Origin: Parabacteroides sp. PF5-6
GTDB lineage: Bacteria; Bacteroidota; Bacteroidia; Bacteroidales; Tannerellaceae
DNA length: 64,000 bases
Direction of reading: 5' to 3'
NCBI RefSeq assembly: GCF_029504695.1
Contig: NZ_JAQFIN010000003.1
Span: forward strand, 1-64,000
Part shown: positions 32,716 to 42,059 of the stretch, piece by piece
How positions within the stretch are numbered: the stretch's first letter is position 1
How the letters are laid out: each line of letters opens with the position of its first letter
Made by a program: the position numbers and the translations under genes
Notes under the pieces: model-generated
The model's database searches: none
What the model was told of the DNA's origin: nothing
Seen by the model: only the letters and a program-made list of their open reading frames with translations

Positions 32716-33615
32716 GCGATTCTCCAATTACCTTTAATCGGAAACAGCTTCTCTTCGGCAGCAGAAATAATATATCTGCCGATAAACACGCGTTTTCTTC
32801 TTGTTCTCTTGGAAGAGAAGAAAAGAGTCTATTTTGTTTTGTTGTTTGCCTATTGATATATAGGGAATTATGTGGATTTTAACCCGCTAAGATTTTAATA
32901 TTTTGAAATAACCGTACAGATGTATACAAATACGCAAATTATCGAGGATAAGAATGTTTACATTCCTGAAACCGGGATGATTTTTTTGTATCGAATAAAA
33001 GGAATGGGACAAAATGACAGACTGATACAAATGTAAATAAACGCAAGAATACAAGTGAATACATCTGTTTAAGCCAATATAAAAGATAACGATATAAATG
33101 TATCCCGTATATGTGTATTTATGTATAATGTTACGTCCCGTATTTGCGTATTATCTTGTATACATAGACAAAGACAGTTGTATCGCTATATATATATTTA
33201 ATTTCTTTGCTCTATAATATACACAACTAAATTCAGCTTAAATACTTGATATCCATATATAAATACTTATTATCTGAAGTTTAAATGAAAGACCGACGTT
33301 ATTCTTGTATATTATAAGATATATAAGGTCTTTTTCTTATTATATTCTCTCACTATATGTCTATATTCCAATGAAATAACGCAATATTGCGAATGAATAA
33401 TTCAACCCTTGTTTTACGCTTTCCGTTACCGATGTATCTTGTGTGTTATATTTGTATTTTTATCGATTAGATTTGTATCCGATCACAAATATATAATCAT
33501 ACATAGTCGTATGGATTTTTTTGTTATATTTGTTGCTCGGTTATGTATACGATACTAAACATGCGGATACGGACAAAATGGCGTAAAAGGAAACAAGATA
33601 AACAAGCTATAGACC
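32716..33615. other. AT-rich gene-free region with TGTAT/ATACA words
   Basis: About 900 bp with no convincing gene and visibly lower G+C than its neighbours. A hairpin CGGCAG/CTGCCG (32756-32781) follows holA. The rest is dense in GTATAC, TTTGTAT and ATACAAAT (e.g. near 32920, 32985, 33030, 33160, 33440, 33470, 33540). A weak AAAGACC/GGTCTTT hairpin lies near 33290-33340. TATATTTG (33525-33532) is a likely -7 box for the XRE gene. The dense words could be sites for that regulator. Confidence 0.6.
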
Positions 33616-34077
33616 ATGAAAGAGCGTATAGATCAGATTATGAAGAAAGAGGCATTGACCTCGACCCGCTTTGCGGAAGAGATCGGGATTCAACGGGCAG
33701 CGGTATCACATATATTGACCGGGCGGAATAATCCGAGTCTGGATGTGGTGACTAAGATATTGCATCGTTTTCCGAGAGTCAGTTCGGATTGGTTGTTATT
33801 CGGCAAGGGAGAAATGTATAAGGATACAAAAAACACGACTGAAGTGCCGCATTTGTTTAAAAATACGCCGTTATTTCCCGACGAAGATACAGATGTTACC
33901 AAATATGCGCAGGAAATCAAGCCAAATCCACCTGTTCATATACCGGAAATACCAAAAATAGAGCAAGTTAAGATCATAGAAGCGCCTGCAAAAACAGTAA
34001 CCAAAATTATGCTCTTCTATTCCGATAATACCTTCGATACCTTTATTCCGGAAATAGTTCCGGAACAAAAGGCGTAA
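33616..34077 (+). CDS. XRE-family helix-turn-helix regulator
   Basis: The 153-residue protein has an N-terminal Cro/CI-type HTH: EALTSTRFAEEIGIQRAAVSHILTGRNNPSLDVV (residues ~10-45), then WLLFGKGEMYKD, as in phage-repressor-like regulators of Bacteroidetes. The C-terminal half is Pro/Glu-rich and low complexity (NPPVHIPEIPKIEQVKIIEAPAK) with a final FYSDNTFDTFIPE. The start is 84 bp after a TATATTTG box in an AT-rich spacer. Targets unknown; autoregulation through the spacer is plausible. Confidence 0.82.
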   Translation: MKERIDQIMKKEALTSTRFAEEIGIQRAAVSHILTGRNNPSLDVVTKILHRFPRVSSDWLLFGKGEMYKDTKNTTEVPHLFKNTPLFPDEDTDVTKYAQEIKPNPPVHIPEIPKIEQVKIIEAPAKTVTKIMLFYSDNTFDTFIPEIVPEQKA

Positions 34078-34080
34078 ACA

Positions 34081-34226
34081 GCAACATAGTCAAGCAAGCT
34101 TGCCTCTGTGTTCGGCTTTCACTATCTTTGATTCCATAAATGGAATCGAAGATAGAGGCGCCTCGGGTAAAATCTCAAGCGAGCTTGGCTTTTACCGCTC
34201 GGCTTTCACTATCTTTGCAAGATTAA
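34081..34226. promoter_or_regulatory. Palindrome cluster and repeated promoter cassette before pyrK
   Basis: The spacer is a string of small palindromes (GATTCCATAAATGGAATC, GAGGCGCCTC, GGTAAAAT...CTTTTACC). CGGCTTTCACTATCTTTG occurs at 34113-34130 and again at 34200-34217; the second copy extends to a 22-bp exact match with the cassettes at 10838 and 10880. TTGG (34185-34188), 21 bp, TATCTTTG (34210-34217) makes a likely pyrK promoter. Confidence 0.65.
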
Positions 34227-34265
34227 TTGAAGATAGGATGTTTGCCCTATAATATAATGTATAGT

Positions 34266-35051
34266 ATGAAGAAATATCTGTTGGATCTGAAGGTGGTAGA
34301 GAATATTCGCCTTCATGCGAACTATTGTTTGTTAAAGTTTACAGCTGAAGAGGCTTTGCCGCCGATGATTCCCGGGCAGTTTGTGCAGGTTAAGGTCGAG
34401 GGCTCTACTTCTACTTTCCTGCGTCGGCCGATTTCGATTAACTTTGTGGACAGAGAGAAGAATGAACTCTGGCTATTGGTACAGCTTATTGGTGACGGGA
34501 CGCGCCGGATGGCGGCTTATTTGCCTGGTGAGATGGTGAATATCATGCTTCCATTGGGTAATGGCTATAGCTTTCCGACGGCAGACGAGAAAGACAAAAA
34601 GTTCCTGTTGGTCGGTGGCGGAGTCGGCACGGCTCCCTTGTTATATATGGGATACTGCCTGAAAGAAAAAGGTTTCCAGCCCCATTTCCTATTGGGCGCC
34701 CGTTCCGAGGCTGATCTGATGCAAATCAAAGCGTTCGAAACGATCGGTCCGGTTTATCTGACTACCGAAGATGCCTCGGCTGGTGAACGCGGCTATGTGA
34801 CGGATCATTCGATCCTTACCAAGGAACGATTTGACCGGATCTATAGCTGTGGCCCCAAACCGATGATGATGGCCGTGGCCCGGTATGCCGCTTCGCAAGC
34901 GATCGATTGTGAGGTCTCGCTGGAGAATACGATGGCCTGTGGCATTGGCGCTTGCCTCTGCTGTGTAGAGAAAACAAAAGAAAATCATAATGTGTGTGTC
35001 TGTACCGAAGGACCGGTATTTAATATAAAGGAATTATCATGGCAAATCTGA
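34266..35051 (+). CDS. pyrK: Dihydroorotate dehydrogenase electron-transfer subunit
   Basis: PyrK passes electrons from PyrD (class 1B) to NAD+ through FAD and a 2Fe-2S cluster, in pyrimidine synthesis. The start [10 protein letters not shown] at 34266 is chosen; the longer in-frame start at 34227 falls just after the promoter. Sites: [29 protein letters not shown], Fe-S Cys in [15 protein letters not shown]...[10 protein letters not shown]. The stop overlaps the pyrD start by 13 bp. Confidence 0.94.
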   Translation: MKKYLLDLKVVENIRLHANYCLLKFTAEEALPPMIPGQFVQVKVEGSTSTFLRRPISINFVDREKNELWLLVQLIGDGTRRMAAYLPGEMVNIMLPLGNGYSFPTADEKDKKFLLVGGGVGTAPLLYMGYCLKEKGFQPHFLLGARSEADLMQIKAFETIGPVYLTTEDASAGERGYVTDHSILTKERFDRIYSCGPKPMMMAVARYAASQAIDCEVSLENTMACGIGACLCCVEKTKENHNVCVCTEGPVFNIKELSWQI

Positions 35052-35956
35052 ATGTAAAGATCGGCGATCTGGCGCTGAAAAACCCGGTGATGACGGCTTC
35101 GGGCACCTTTGGTTACGGGGTGGAATATGCCGATTTCATCGATATCGAACGCTTGGGCGGGATCATTGTGAAAGGCACCACAGCGGAACACCGTGAAGGC
35201 AACAACTACCCCCGCATGGCGGAGACACCTGCCGGTATGCTGAATGCCGTTGGCTTGCAGAACAAAGGCGCGGACTATTTCGTGGAACATATCTACCCGG
35301 AGATCAAAGGTTTGGACACGAATATGATCGTGAACGTTAGCGGTTCTACCATTGAGTCGTATGTGGAATGTGCCGAGAAGATGGCCGCGTTGGAACATAT
35401 CCCGGCGATCGAGCTGAACATCTCTTGCCCCAATGTCAAACAAGGTGGTATGGCCTTTGGCGTGACCTGTGCCGGTGCCTCCGAGGTGGTACGTGCCGTC
35501 CGGAAGGTATATCCTAAGCCCTTGATCGTGAAGCTCTCTCCCAATGTGACGGATATCACGGAGATCGCCCGTGCGGTCGAAGCGGAAGGTGCCGATTCGG
35601 TATCGCTGATCAATACCATGTTGGGCATGGCTATCGACGCGGAAAAGCGGAAACCGGTCTTATCTACCGTAACCGGCGGATTATCGGGTCCTTGCGTCAA
35701 ACCGGTTGCGCTGCGTATGGTCTGGCAAGTCTATAAAGCGGTGAAGATTCCGATCATTGGGCTGGGGGGTATCTCGGGCTGGAAAGATGCCGTTGAGTTT
35801 CTATTGGCCGGTGCGACGGCGATTCAGATCGGCACGTATAACTTTGTGGATCCGACCGTCTCGATCCAGGTCATCGATGGGTTGAATAGTTATTGCGACC
35901 GGCATGGCTTTCAATCGGTACAGGAACTGACAGGGGCGTTGGAGAGTGTTGGCTAA
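35039..35956 (+). CDS. pyrD: Dihydroorotate dehydrogenase, class 1B catalytic subunit
   Basis: It oxidises dihydroorotate to orotate with FMN. The 305 residues show [21 protein letters not shown] (active-site region with Cys as the base in class 1), [10 protein letters not shown], and the C-terminal phosphate site [26 protein letters not shown]. Overlap with pyrK by 13 bp fits the heterotetramer. No other pyr gene is adjacent. Confidence 0.96.
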   Translation: MANLNVKIGDLALKNPVMTASGTFGYGVEYADFIDIERLGGIIVKGTTAEHREGNNYPRMAETPAGMLNAVGLQNKGADYFVEHIYPEIKGLDTNMIVNVSGSTIESYVECAEKMAALEHIPAIELNISCPNVKQGGMAFGVTCAGASEVVRAVRKVYPKPLIVKLSPNVTDITEIARAVEAEGADSVSLINTMLGMAIDAEKRKPVLSTVTGGLSGPCVKPVALRMVWQVYKAVKIPIIGLGGISGWKDAVEFLLAGATAIQIGTYNFVDPTVSIQVIDGLNSYCDRHGFQSVQELTGALESVG

Positions 35957-36194
35957 GGGACAAAAAAATGAAAGGACCACTTTCACAAGTCATCCTTTCC
36001 ACATTTAACCAAAACCTTAACTATGAAAACCCAAAGTTAAGCAACATTCGTCACATGTGCAAGTAAATTCGTCTAAAAATCATTTTCTTCTGCAAAAACA
36101 GACGGGTCCCAATATTTATCTTACTTTTGTATACTGAAATTTAGCGCATCGTGTGCGTTATAGGCGTTGTTTATTTACTTAAACGTTTATATGT

Positions 36195-37838
36195 ATGAAA
36201 ATGAAATGGAAAGTAGGGATTGCCTGTGCAATTCTATTAGGAAGTATGGAAGCGATGGCCTGTACGGGTCTGTTAGTGGGAAAAAAAGCTTCGGTAGACG
36301 GATCGGTCATGATCAGTTATTCGGCCGATTCCCATTCTTTGTATGGTGAGCTTTATCGCTGGCCGGCTGCGAATTGGGCGAAAGGCTCGATGTTGCAGGT
36401 GGTCGAGTGGGATACCGGCCGGCCGACGGGAATGATTCCGCAGGTAGAACATACCTATTCGGTGATCGGCAATATGAACGAACACCAGTTGGCCATTACC
36501 GAGAGTACCTGGGGCGGACATAACGAATTGGTCGACACGACCGGTATCATTGATTACGGAAGTTTGATCTATATCACCTTGCAACGTGCCAAGACGGCGC
36601 GCGAAGCCATCGAAGTGATGACCGGCCTGGTGCGTGATTACGGCTATTGCAGCAGTGGCGAGTCGTTCTCTATCGCCGATAAGAACGAAGCCTGGATCAT
36701 GGAGATGATCGGTAAAGGCCCGGGCAAGAAAGGCGCCGTATGGGTGGCTATCCGGATCCCGGACGATTGCATTGCCGCTCATGCCAATCAGTCGCGGATC
36801 CAACAGATCCCTTTTGCCGATAAAGAAAACTGTATGTATTCGCCCGATGTCGTTTCGTTGGCACGTGAGAAAGGCTATTATAAAGGAAGCGATAAGGACT
36901 TTAGCTTTGCTAAGGCCTATAACCCGTATGATTTCAGTGGCTTGCGTGGTTGTGAAGCACGCGTATGGTCGTTCTTCCGCAAGTACGATAAATCGATGGA
37001 TCAATACACGGAGTTCATCAAAGGCGACCCGACTAAAGAACCGATGCCTTTGTATATCAAGCCCGATCGTAAGCTTTCCGTACAGGATGTGCAAAATGCT
37101 ATGCGCGACCATTACGAAGGAACCGACCTGGATATGACGAAAGATGCCGGTGCCGGTCCGTACAAAGTGCCGTATCGTTGGCGTCCGATGAATTTCACAG
37201 TCGATGGTAAAACATACGTGAATGAAAGAGCGATTGCTACGCAGCAAGCTGGTTTTGTGATCGTGCCGCAGATGCGCGATTGGCTGCCCGATGCCATTGG
37301 TGGTATCCTTTGGTTCGGAACGGACGACCCCGACATGACGGTTTTCACTCCGCTCTACTGCGGTATCCTCGATTCACCGGAGTGTTTCCGTGTAGGCAAT
37401 GGCGATATGATGAACTTCTCCTGGACGTCTGCCTTCTGGGTGCACAACTGGGTGGCTAACATGGCTTATCACAAATATAGTTTCATGATTGAGGATATCC
37501 GCAAGGTACAACAGGAGTTGGAGAACGGCTTCAAAGCCACGTTGCCGGCCATCGACAAAGCAGCGGCGGAACTCTACGCCAAAGATCCGATGGAAGCCCG
37601 TAAATTCCTGACCTGGTTCAGCACCACTACCGCCGATGATGCGACTGCCCGCTGGAAGAAACTGGGTGAATACCTGATCGTGAAGTATATCGACGGCAAC
37701 GTAAAGAAAGAGGAGAACGGCCAATTCATGACCAATGGCTACGGATTGTCCGCTTATCCCGACTTCCCGGGTTACGATGAAGAATACTATCGCAGTATTG
37801 TCCGTTCGGCCGGCGACCGACTGAAAGTTTCGGAATAA
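36195..37838 (+). CDS. C69-family dipeptidase
   Basis: A 547-residue N-terminal-nucleophile hydrolase of the PepD/C69 family, which cleaves dipeptides. The leader MEAMA is followed at once by Cys (CTGLLVGKKASVDGSVMISYSADSH): after processing, this Cys becomes both N-terminus and nucleophile. It also has NEHQLAITESTWGGH and SGESFSIADKNEAWIMEM. The leader looks like a signal peptide, so it may act in the periplasm. A -7 box TACTTTTG lies at 36122. An OMP gene follows after 33 bp. Confidence 0.92.
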   Translation: MKMKWKVGIACAILLGSMEAMACTGLLVGKKASVDGSVMISYSADSHSLYGELYRWPAANWAKGSMLQVVEWDTGRPTGMIPQVEHTYSVIGNMNEHQLAITESTWGGHNELVDTTGIIDYGSLIYITLQRAKTAREAIEVMTGLVRDYGYCSSGESFSIADKNEAWIMEMIGKGPGKKGAVWVAIRIPDDCIAAHANQSRIQQIPFADKENCMYSPDVVSLAREKGYYKGSDKDFSFAKAYNPYDFSGLRGCEARVWSFFRKYDKSMDQYTEFIKGDPTKEPMPLYIKPDRKLSVQDVQNAMRDHYEGTDLDMTKDAGAGPYKVPYRWRPMNFTVDGKTYVNERAIATQQAGFVIVPQMRDWLPDAIGGILWFGTDDPDMTVFTPLYCGILDSPECFRVGNGDMMNFSWTSAFWVHNWVANMAYHKYSFMIEDIRKVQQELENGFKATLPAIDKAAAELYAKDPMEARKFLTWFSTTTADDATARWKKLGEYLIVKYIDGNVKKEENGQFMTNGYGLSAYPDFPGYDEEYYRSIVRSAGDRLKVSE

Positions 37839-37871
37839 TTCCATTTATATATTTAATTAAATTATTTAGGT

Positions 37872-38342
37872 ATGAAAAGATTAGTAGTTATCTGTTTGAT
37901 GGCCGTTGTCAGTCTGACGGCCTTTGCCCAAAACCGTCAAGGTCAGTCGTCACTCGGTTTTAATGTAGGCTATGGTTTTGACACGGAGAACGCCACTTTA
38001 GGAGTGGATTACCGGTATTGTGTGACCGACGAATTCCGTTTGGGTCCGTCTATCACCCACATGGTGAAGAGTAATGGCCTGAAAGGCTGGATGCTCGACA
38101 TGAATGCGCATTATATCGTTCGTTTGAGCGATATGTTCGGTTTCTATCCTTTGGGAGGCCTTAGCCTTTCATTCTGGGATGCCGGTAAGCATTTGGACTG
38201 GACGCGTTTCGGAGCCAATATCGGTTTAGGCGGTGAAGTGTATGCAACCAGTGAAATCACCGTAGGGCTGGAAGTGAAGTATAATATCGTGAAAGACTTC
38301 GATCAGGCGATGTTTGCCGTCCGGGTAGGCTATTGCTTCTGA
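37872..38342 (+). CDS. Small outer-membrane beta-barrel protein
   Basis: A 156-residue protein with a signal peptide (LVVICLMAVVSLTAFAQ) and about eight beta-strands of barrel type (LGFNVGYGFDTENATLGVDYRY, VGLEVKYNI, MFAVRVGYCF). It ends in Phe, as outer-membrane proteins usually do. It is 33 bp after the dipeptidase and probably in its transcript; a terminator follows. Function unknown. Confidence 0.78.
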   Translation: MKRLVVICLMAVVSLTAFAQNRQGQSSLGFNVGYGFDTENATLGVDYRYCVTDEFRLGPSITHMVKSNGLKGWMLDMNAHYIVRLSDMFGFYPLGGLSLSFWDAGKHLDWTRFGANIGLGGEVYATSEITVGLEVKYNIVKDFDQAMFAVRVGYCF

Positions 38343-38365
38343 TCTTCGGATTTCGCTTATAAAAC

Positions 38366-38400
38366 AAAAGGGTAGCTTTAATCGGCTACCCTTTTATTTT
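38366..38400. terminator. Bidirectional terminator between OMP and cysK
   Basis: AAAAGGGTAGC (38366-38376) and GCTACCCTTTT (38385-38395) form a hairpin with T-rich sequence on the right and A-rich on the left, serving both convergent genes. Confidence 0.88.
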
Positions 38401-38420
38401 TGGCATTATTGCTTTATATT

Positions 38421-39350
38421 TTACTGGAAAAGCGCCGTAGATAAATATCTTTCTCCCGTATCGGGCAAAAGAACCACAATGTTTTTCCCTTTGTTTTCCG
38501 GTCGCAAAGCAACCTGGGTGGCGGCATAGAGGGCTGCGCCGGAAGAGATGCCAACCAAAAGACCTTCTTTACGCGCTACTTCCCGGCTGGTTTGAAAAGC
38601 CGCTTCATTCGCTACGGCGATCACTTCATCTACGACATCCGGGTCGTAGTTTCCGGGAATGAAACCGGCACCGATCCCTTGTATCTTATGCGGTCCCGGC
38701 TTTCCTCCTTCCAATACCGGTGAGGCGGCGGGTTCGACGGCAATGATCCGCACAGCCGGATTATGTTGCTTTAATCCTCTGCCCACCCCGCTGATCGTAC
38801 CTGCGGTACCTACTCCGGCAACGAACAGATCGACTCGGCCGTCCGTATCGTTCCATATCTCTTCGGCGGTTGTCGATCGATGGATCTCCGGATTGGCCGG
38901 ATTCTCAAACTGTTGAAGAATGATCGCACCCGGTGTTTCTCTGCATAACCTTTCCGCTTCGGCGATGGCTCCTTTCATGCCTTCCGTTCCCGGCGTCAGG
39001 ACCAGGGTCGCTCCATACGCCTTCAACAGACTACGGCGTTCGATGCTCATCGTCTCCGGCATCGTCAGGATCAGCTTATAGCCGCGGACTGCCGCGACAA
39101 AAGCCAGGCCAACGCCCGTATTCCCGCTGGTGGGTTCGATGAGTGTTCCGCCGGGTCGCAACGCACCTTCCGCTTCGGCCGCTTCGACCATCGCCAATGC
39201 CGCGCGGTCCTTTACGCTGCCGGCCGGGTTGAAGTACTCCAACTTGGCAAGGATCCGGGCTGCTATCTCTTTCGCTTGATTATACCGGCTTAACTCCAAT
39301 AAGGGAGTCCGACCGATCAGGTCGGTCAACTGTTTCGCTATCTTTTCCAT
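38421..39350 (-). CDS. cysK: Cysteine synthase A (O-acetylserine sulfhydrylase)
   Basis: A PLP enzyme of 309 residues making cysteine from O-acetylserine and sulfide. It has [12 protein letters not shown], the PLP lysine in [11 protein letters not shown] (near residue 43), the substrate loop [29 protein letters not shown], and [11 protein letters not shown]. It stands between convergent neighbours on one side and the cyclo-ligase gene 42 bp upstream, which lies in a GAGTTTAAGG-repeat spacer. Confidence 0.95.
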   Translation of the reverse strand: MEKIAKQLTDLIGRTPLLELSRYNQAKEIAARILAKLEYFNPAGSVKDRAALAMVEAAEAEGALRPGGTLIEPTSGNTGVGLAFVAAVRGYKLILTMPETMSIERRSLLKAYGATLVLTPGTEGMKGAIAEAERLCRETPGAIILQQFENPANPEIHRSTTAEEIWNDTDGRVDLFVAGVGTAGTISGVGRGLKQHNPAVRIIAVEPAASPVLEGGKPGPHKIQGIGAGFIPGNYDPDVVDEVIAVANEAAFQTSREVARKEGLLVGISSGAALYAATQVALRPENKGKNIVVLLPDTGERYLSTALFQ

Positions 39351-39353
39351 ATA

Positions 39354-39400
39354 TTGTTTTTAGGAGTTTAAAGAGTTTAAGGGGGGAGGAGTTTAAGGAG
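39354..39400. repeat. GAGTTTAAGG tandem words between cysK and cyclo-ligase
   Basis: GGAGTTTAAAGAGTTTAAGG repeats with a ~10-bp step, continuing GGAGTTTAAGGAGTTCTATG. It matches in reverse the ACTCCTTAAA words at 62764-62855. It reaches into the last codons of the cyclo-ligase gene. Confidence 0.5.
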
Positions 39401-39953
39401 TTCTATGAATTTCTTTATCGGTGACTACCCAGTCCATTGGGATGTCGAACGGTTCCATCGGGATCTCGTCGACAAGCTGAAAGCTGAAGCATAGTCCGAT
39501 CTTGGGTATGGAGCCTGTTGTCAGTAGCCGATCATAATATCCTTTTCCCCGTCCCAAGCGGTTACATCGCCGGTCGAAGGCGATACCGGGAACGATCATC
39601 AGCTCTATCTCGTCCACCCGGCAGGCTTCTTCCCGTCCGGGTTCCATAATACCGAAAGCGCCCGACTGAAGAGATTCTTTTCCCCGGTAGGGATGGAGGC
39701 TCAGGTCGTTTCCTTCGACTACGGGCAGGAATAGGCTCTTTGTTTCGGCCCACTTCTCGATGAAATCGGCTGTTTCGACTTCACCGGGCAGGGCATGATA
39801 GAGGGCGATGCGCCGGGCCTGCTTGAAAACGTCCAATGTCTCGAGGCGGTTTAGGGCTTCAAGAGAGTGTGCGTACAACCAGGTCGGTGAATATTCTTTC
39901 TTTCGACAGGCCATATCTTTTCGCAGCGCCTGCTTGGCTTTGGAGATTTCCAT
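39393..39953 (-). CDS. 5-formyltetrahydrofolate cyclo-ligase
   Basis: It converts 5-formyl-THF to methenyl-THF using ATP (folate one-carbon recycling). The 186 residues include KQALRKDMACRKKEYSP, ALYHALPGEVET, and the signature CNRLGRGKGYYDRLL. The start at 39953 keeps the conserved KQALRK helix but lies 95 bp inside the S41 protease gene upstream in another frame; a start at 39911 would lose that helix. It ends a five-gene minus-strand operon. Confidence 0.92.
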   Translation of the reverse strand: MEISKAKQALRKDMACRKKEYSPTWLYAHSLEALNRLETLDVFKQARRIALYHALPGEVETADFIEKWAETKSLFLPVVEGNDLSLHPYRGKESLQSGAFGIMEPGREEACRVDEIELMIVPGIAFDRRCNRLGRGKGYYDRLLTTGSIPKIGLCFSFQLVDEIPMEPFDIPMDWVVTDKEIHRTP

Positions 39954-41604
39954 TTTCTACGGATTGTTTGATGAATTGCGTGGTGGAAAGGGATTTCCCT
40001 TCTTTCAATACTTTCACGGCACGTTGCAACGTCACATCGTCTTTGAGGAAGATCGGGTAGAAGCCTTCTTCATCAAAGAAATTACGGACAATATAAGCCT
40101 GCAATTGTCTTTCGATCAGCGAACCGGATATGGCAATCAGGTTGGGGCGTCTCTTTATGCCTTTGTTGGCGGCATAATGGATGAAGTCATTCAGTAATGG
40201 CTGGCTTTTGAGGTAGTCATATAATTCATTCCAGTGGTTGAATGCGGAGAACATCTGCCGGTTCTTGTCCGAGTATTCCAGGGCGTACTGATAGAGTGTT
40301 CCGGTATTGATCACACTGGTATAATACGAAGTCACCCCGCTTGTATCGCGCGGGATAAAGATATCGGGCATGATGCCGCCGCCGCCGTAAACGGTACGTC
40401 CGCCCACCGTTTCGTACTGCATATTCTCATCCAATTTGATGCTGTCGGCCGTATCGAATTCGCCGTGCATATAGCGGTTGTAGATATCCAGGTCGTAATC
40501 ATCCCCTTTGCCCAGTTCGTACTCTTTCTGAATGCTCCGGCCGGATGGCGTATAATAGCGGGCGATCGTCAGGCGGATCTCCGAACCGTCATTGAGGCTG
40601 ATCGGTGTCTGCACCAATCCTTTGCCGTACGTACGGCGTCCGATAATCAGTCCCCGGTCGTTATCCTGTATCGCTCCGGCAAAGATCTCGCTGGCAGAAG
40701 CCGACGATTCGTCGGTCAGAAGCACTATCGCATCTTCCTTGCACGTGCCTGTGCCGTTGGCATATACATCGGAGCGCGGGAATGATTTCCCTTCGGTGTA
40801 AACGATCAACCGTCCCTCGGGCATAAATTCATTGATCATATTGATTGCCGCATCCATGTAGCCTCCGGTATTTCCCCGCAGGTCAAGGATAAAAGAGTTG
40901 CAGCCTTCCTGTTTCAGTTTGGCAATGGCCGTAATAAATTCATTGTATGTCGTTCGTCCGAACTTACTCAATTTGATGTATCCGATTTCATCGCTGACCG
41001 CGTAAGACACATCGACCGAATGAACCGGCACATCGCCACGGGTCACATCGAAATAGATCAAATCTTCGTTGCCTCCCCGTCTGACACCCAATTTTACTGT
41101 GCTGTTCTTCTCGCCGCGCAGCGTACGCATGATCTTCGCCTGGCTGATTTGTTGGCCGGCAAAGATCGAATCGTTGATGGTGATGATCCGGTCGAAAGGC
41201 AGGAGTCCGGCTTTCTCCGCCGGTCCCTGGCTGATCACGCTGATCACCAGGATGGTATCTGTCTGCATATTAAACGATACGCCGATCCCGCTGAATGATC
41301 CTTCGAGGTCTTCATTGGCGATGGCCACATCTTCGGCAGGGATATAGACCGAGTGGGGATCGAGTTCGCTGAATATCTTGGGGATCGTTCCTTCGATCAG
41401 CTTGCCCATGTTCACCGTATCGACATATTGGCGGTTGATGATATCGAGCACCGCATTGATCTTATTTCCTCCCCCGTAATAGGACGCCTGCGCCCTTTTG
41501 CCTTTCGACAGGTTCAGATAATAATTCCCGACAAAGATTCCCAGAGCCACACTAAAGGCGATGATCACCGGAAGCCAGACAGCTAATTTTCTATTACTCA
41601 TCAT
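39859..41604 (-). CDS. S41-family C-terminal processing protease
   Basis: A periplasmic or membrane-anchored serine protease of 581 residues. One N-terminal helix (LPVIIAFSVALGIFVGNYYL) is followed by a PDZ domain (~residues 80-165: GIGVSFNMQTDTILVISVIS, GPAEKAGLLPFDRI) and the S41 core with nucleophile Ser in TDESSASASEIFAGA (near 303-306) and the base Lys in RRTYGKGLVQT (near 328). Its C-terminus extends 95 bp into the cyclo-ligase gene. Either Met1 or Met2 may start translation. Confidence 0.93.
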   Translation of the reverse strand: MMSNRKLAVWLPVIIAFSVALGIFVGNYYLNLSKGKRAQASYYGGGNKINAVLDIINRQYVDTVNMGKLIEGTIPKIFSELDPHSVYIPAEDVAIANEDLEGSFSGIGVSFNMQTDTILVISVISQGPAEKAGLLPFDRIITINDSIFAGQQISQAKIMRTLRGEKNSTVKLGVRRGGNEDLIYFDVTRGDVPVHSVDVSYAVSDEIGYIKLSKFGRTTYNEFITAIAKLKQEGCNSFILDLRGNTGGYMDAAINMINEFMPEGRLIVYTEGKSFPRSDVYANGTGTCKEDAIVLLTDESSASASEIFAGAIQDNDRGLIIGRRTYGKGLVQTPISLNDGSEIRLTIARYYTPSGRSIQKEYELGKGDDYDLDIYNRYMHGEFDTADSIKLDENMQYETVGGRTVYGGGGIMPDIFIPRDTSGVTSYYTSVINTGTLYQYALEYSDKNRQMFSAFNHWNELYDYLKSQPLLNDFIHYAANKGIKRRPNLIAISGSLIERQLQAYIVRNFFDEEGFYPIFLKDDVTLQRAVKVLKEGKSLSTTQFIKQSVENGNLQSQAGAAKRYGLSKERIFTDLVVRTLS

Positions 41605-41616
41605 TTGTTTTAATCT

Positions 41617-42045
41617 TTACATCTCTATAAATTCAACGGAAATGCCGGCACGTTGAAGTAACTGGCATCCATCTTCCACGCGGTATTTCTCCGAGTAAAC
41701 CACCCGGCGGATTCCCGACTGGATAATCAGTTTGGCACATTCAATGCAGGGAGCCGACGTAACGTAGATCGTTGCCCCTTTGCTGCTGTTGGATGATGCT
41801 GCTACCTTGGTGATGGCGTTTGCTTCTGCGTGTAGAACATACGGCTTGGTCACATTGTTTTCATCTTCGCAGACATTTTCAAAACCCGAAGGGGTCCCGT
41901 TGTATCCATCCGAGATTATCATCTGATCCTTTACAATCAATGCTCCTACCTTTCGACGCTCACAATAGGAATTCTCAGCCCAAACCAATGCCATGCGCAG
42001 GTAACGCTTATCGACTTCGTATTGTTTATTCGTTTTCTCACTCAT
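41617..42045 (-). CDS. dCMP deaminase family protein
   Basis: A zinc deaminase of 142 residues that makes dUMP from dCMP for thymidylate synthesis. The zinc site is HAEANAI (His and catalytic Glu) with PCIECAKLI (two Cys); DGYNGTPSGFENVCED is the substrate-side segment usual for the family. It lies 12 bp before the S41 gene and 14 bp after the Fic gene in the same operon. Confidence 0.93.
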   Translation of the reverse strand: MSEKTNKQYEVDKRYLRMALVWAENSYCERRKVGALIVKDQMIISDGYNGTPSGFENVCEDENNVTKPYVLHAEANAITKVAASSNSSKGATIYVTSAPCIECAKLIIQSGIRRVVYSEKYRVEDGCQLLQRAGISVEFIEM

Positions 42046-42059
42046 TTTTTCCTCTGTTT

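Noticed and set aside
33543-33731. A 62-residue frame overlapping the XRE gene start
   Set aside because: It is out of frame with the HTH gene, basic and without motif.
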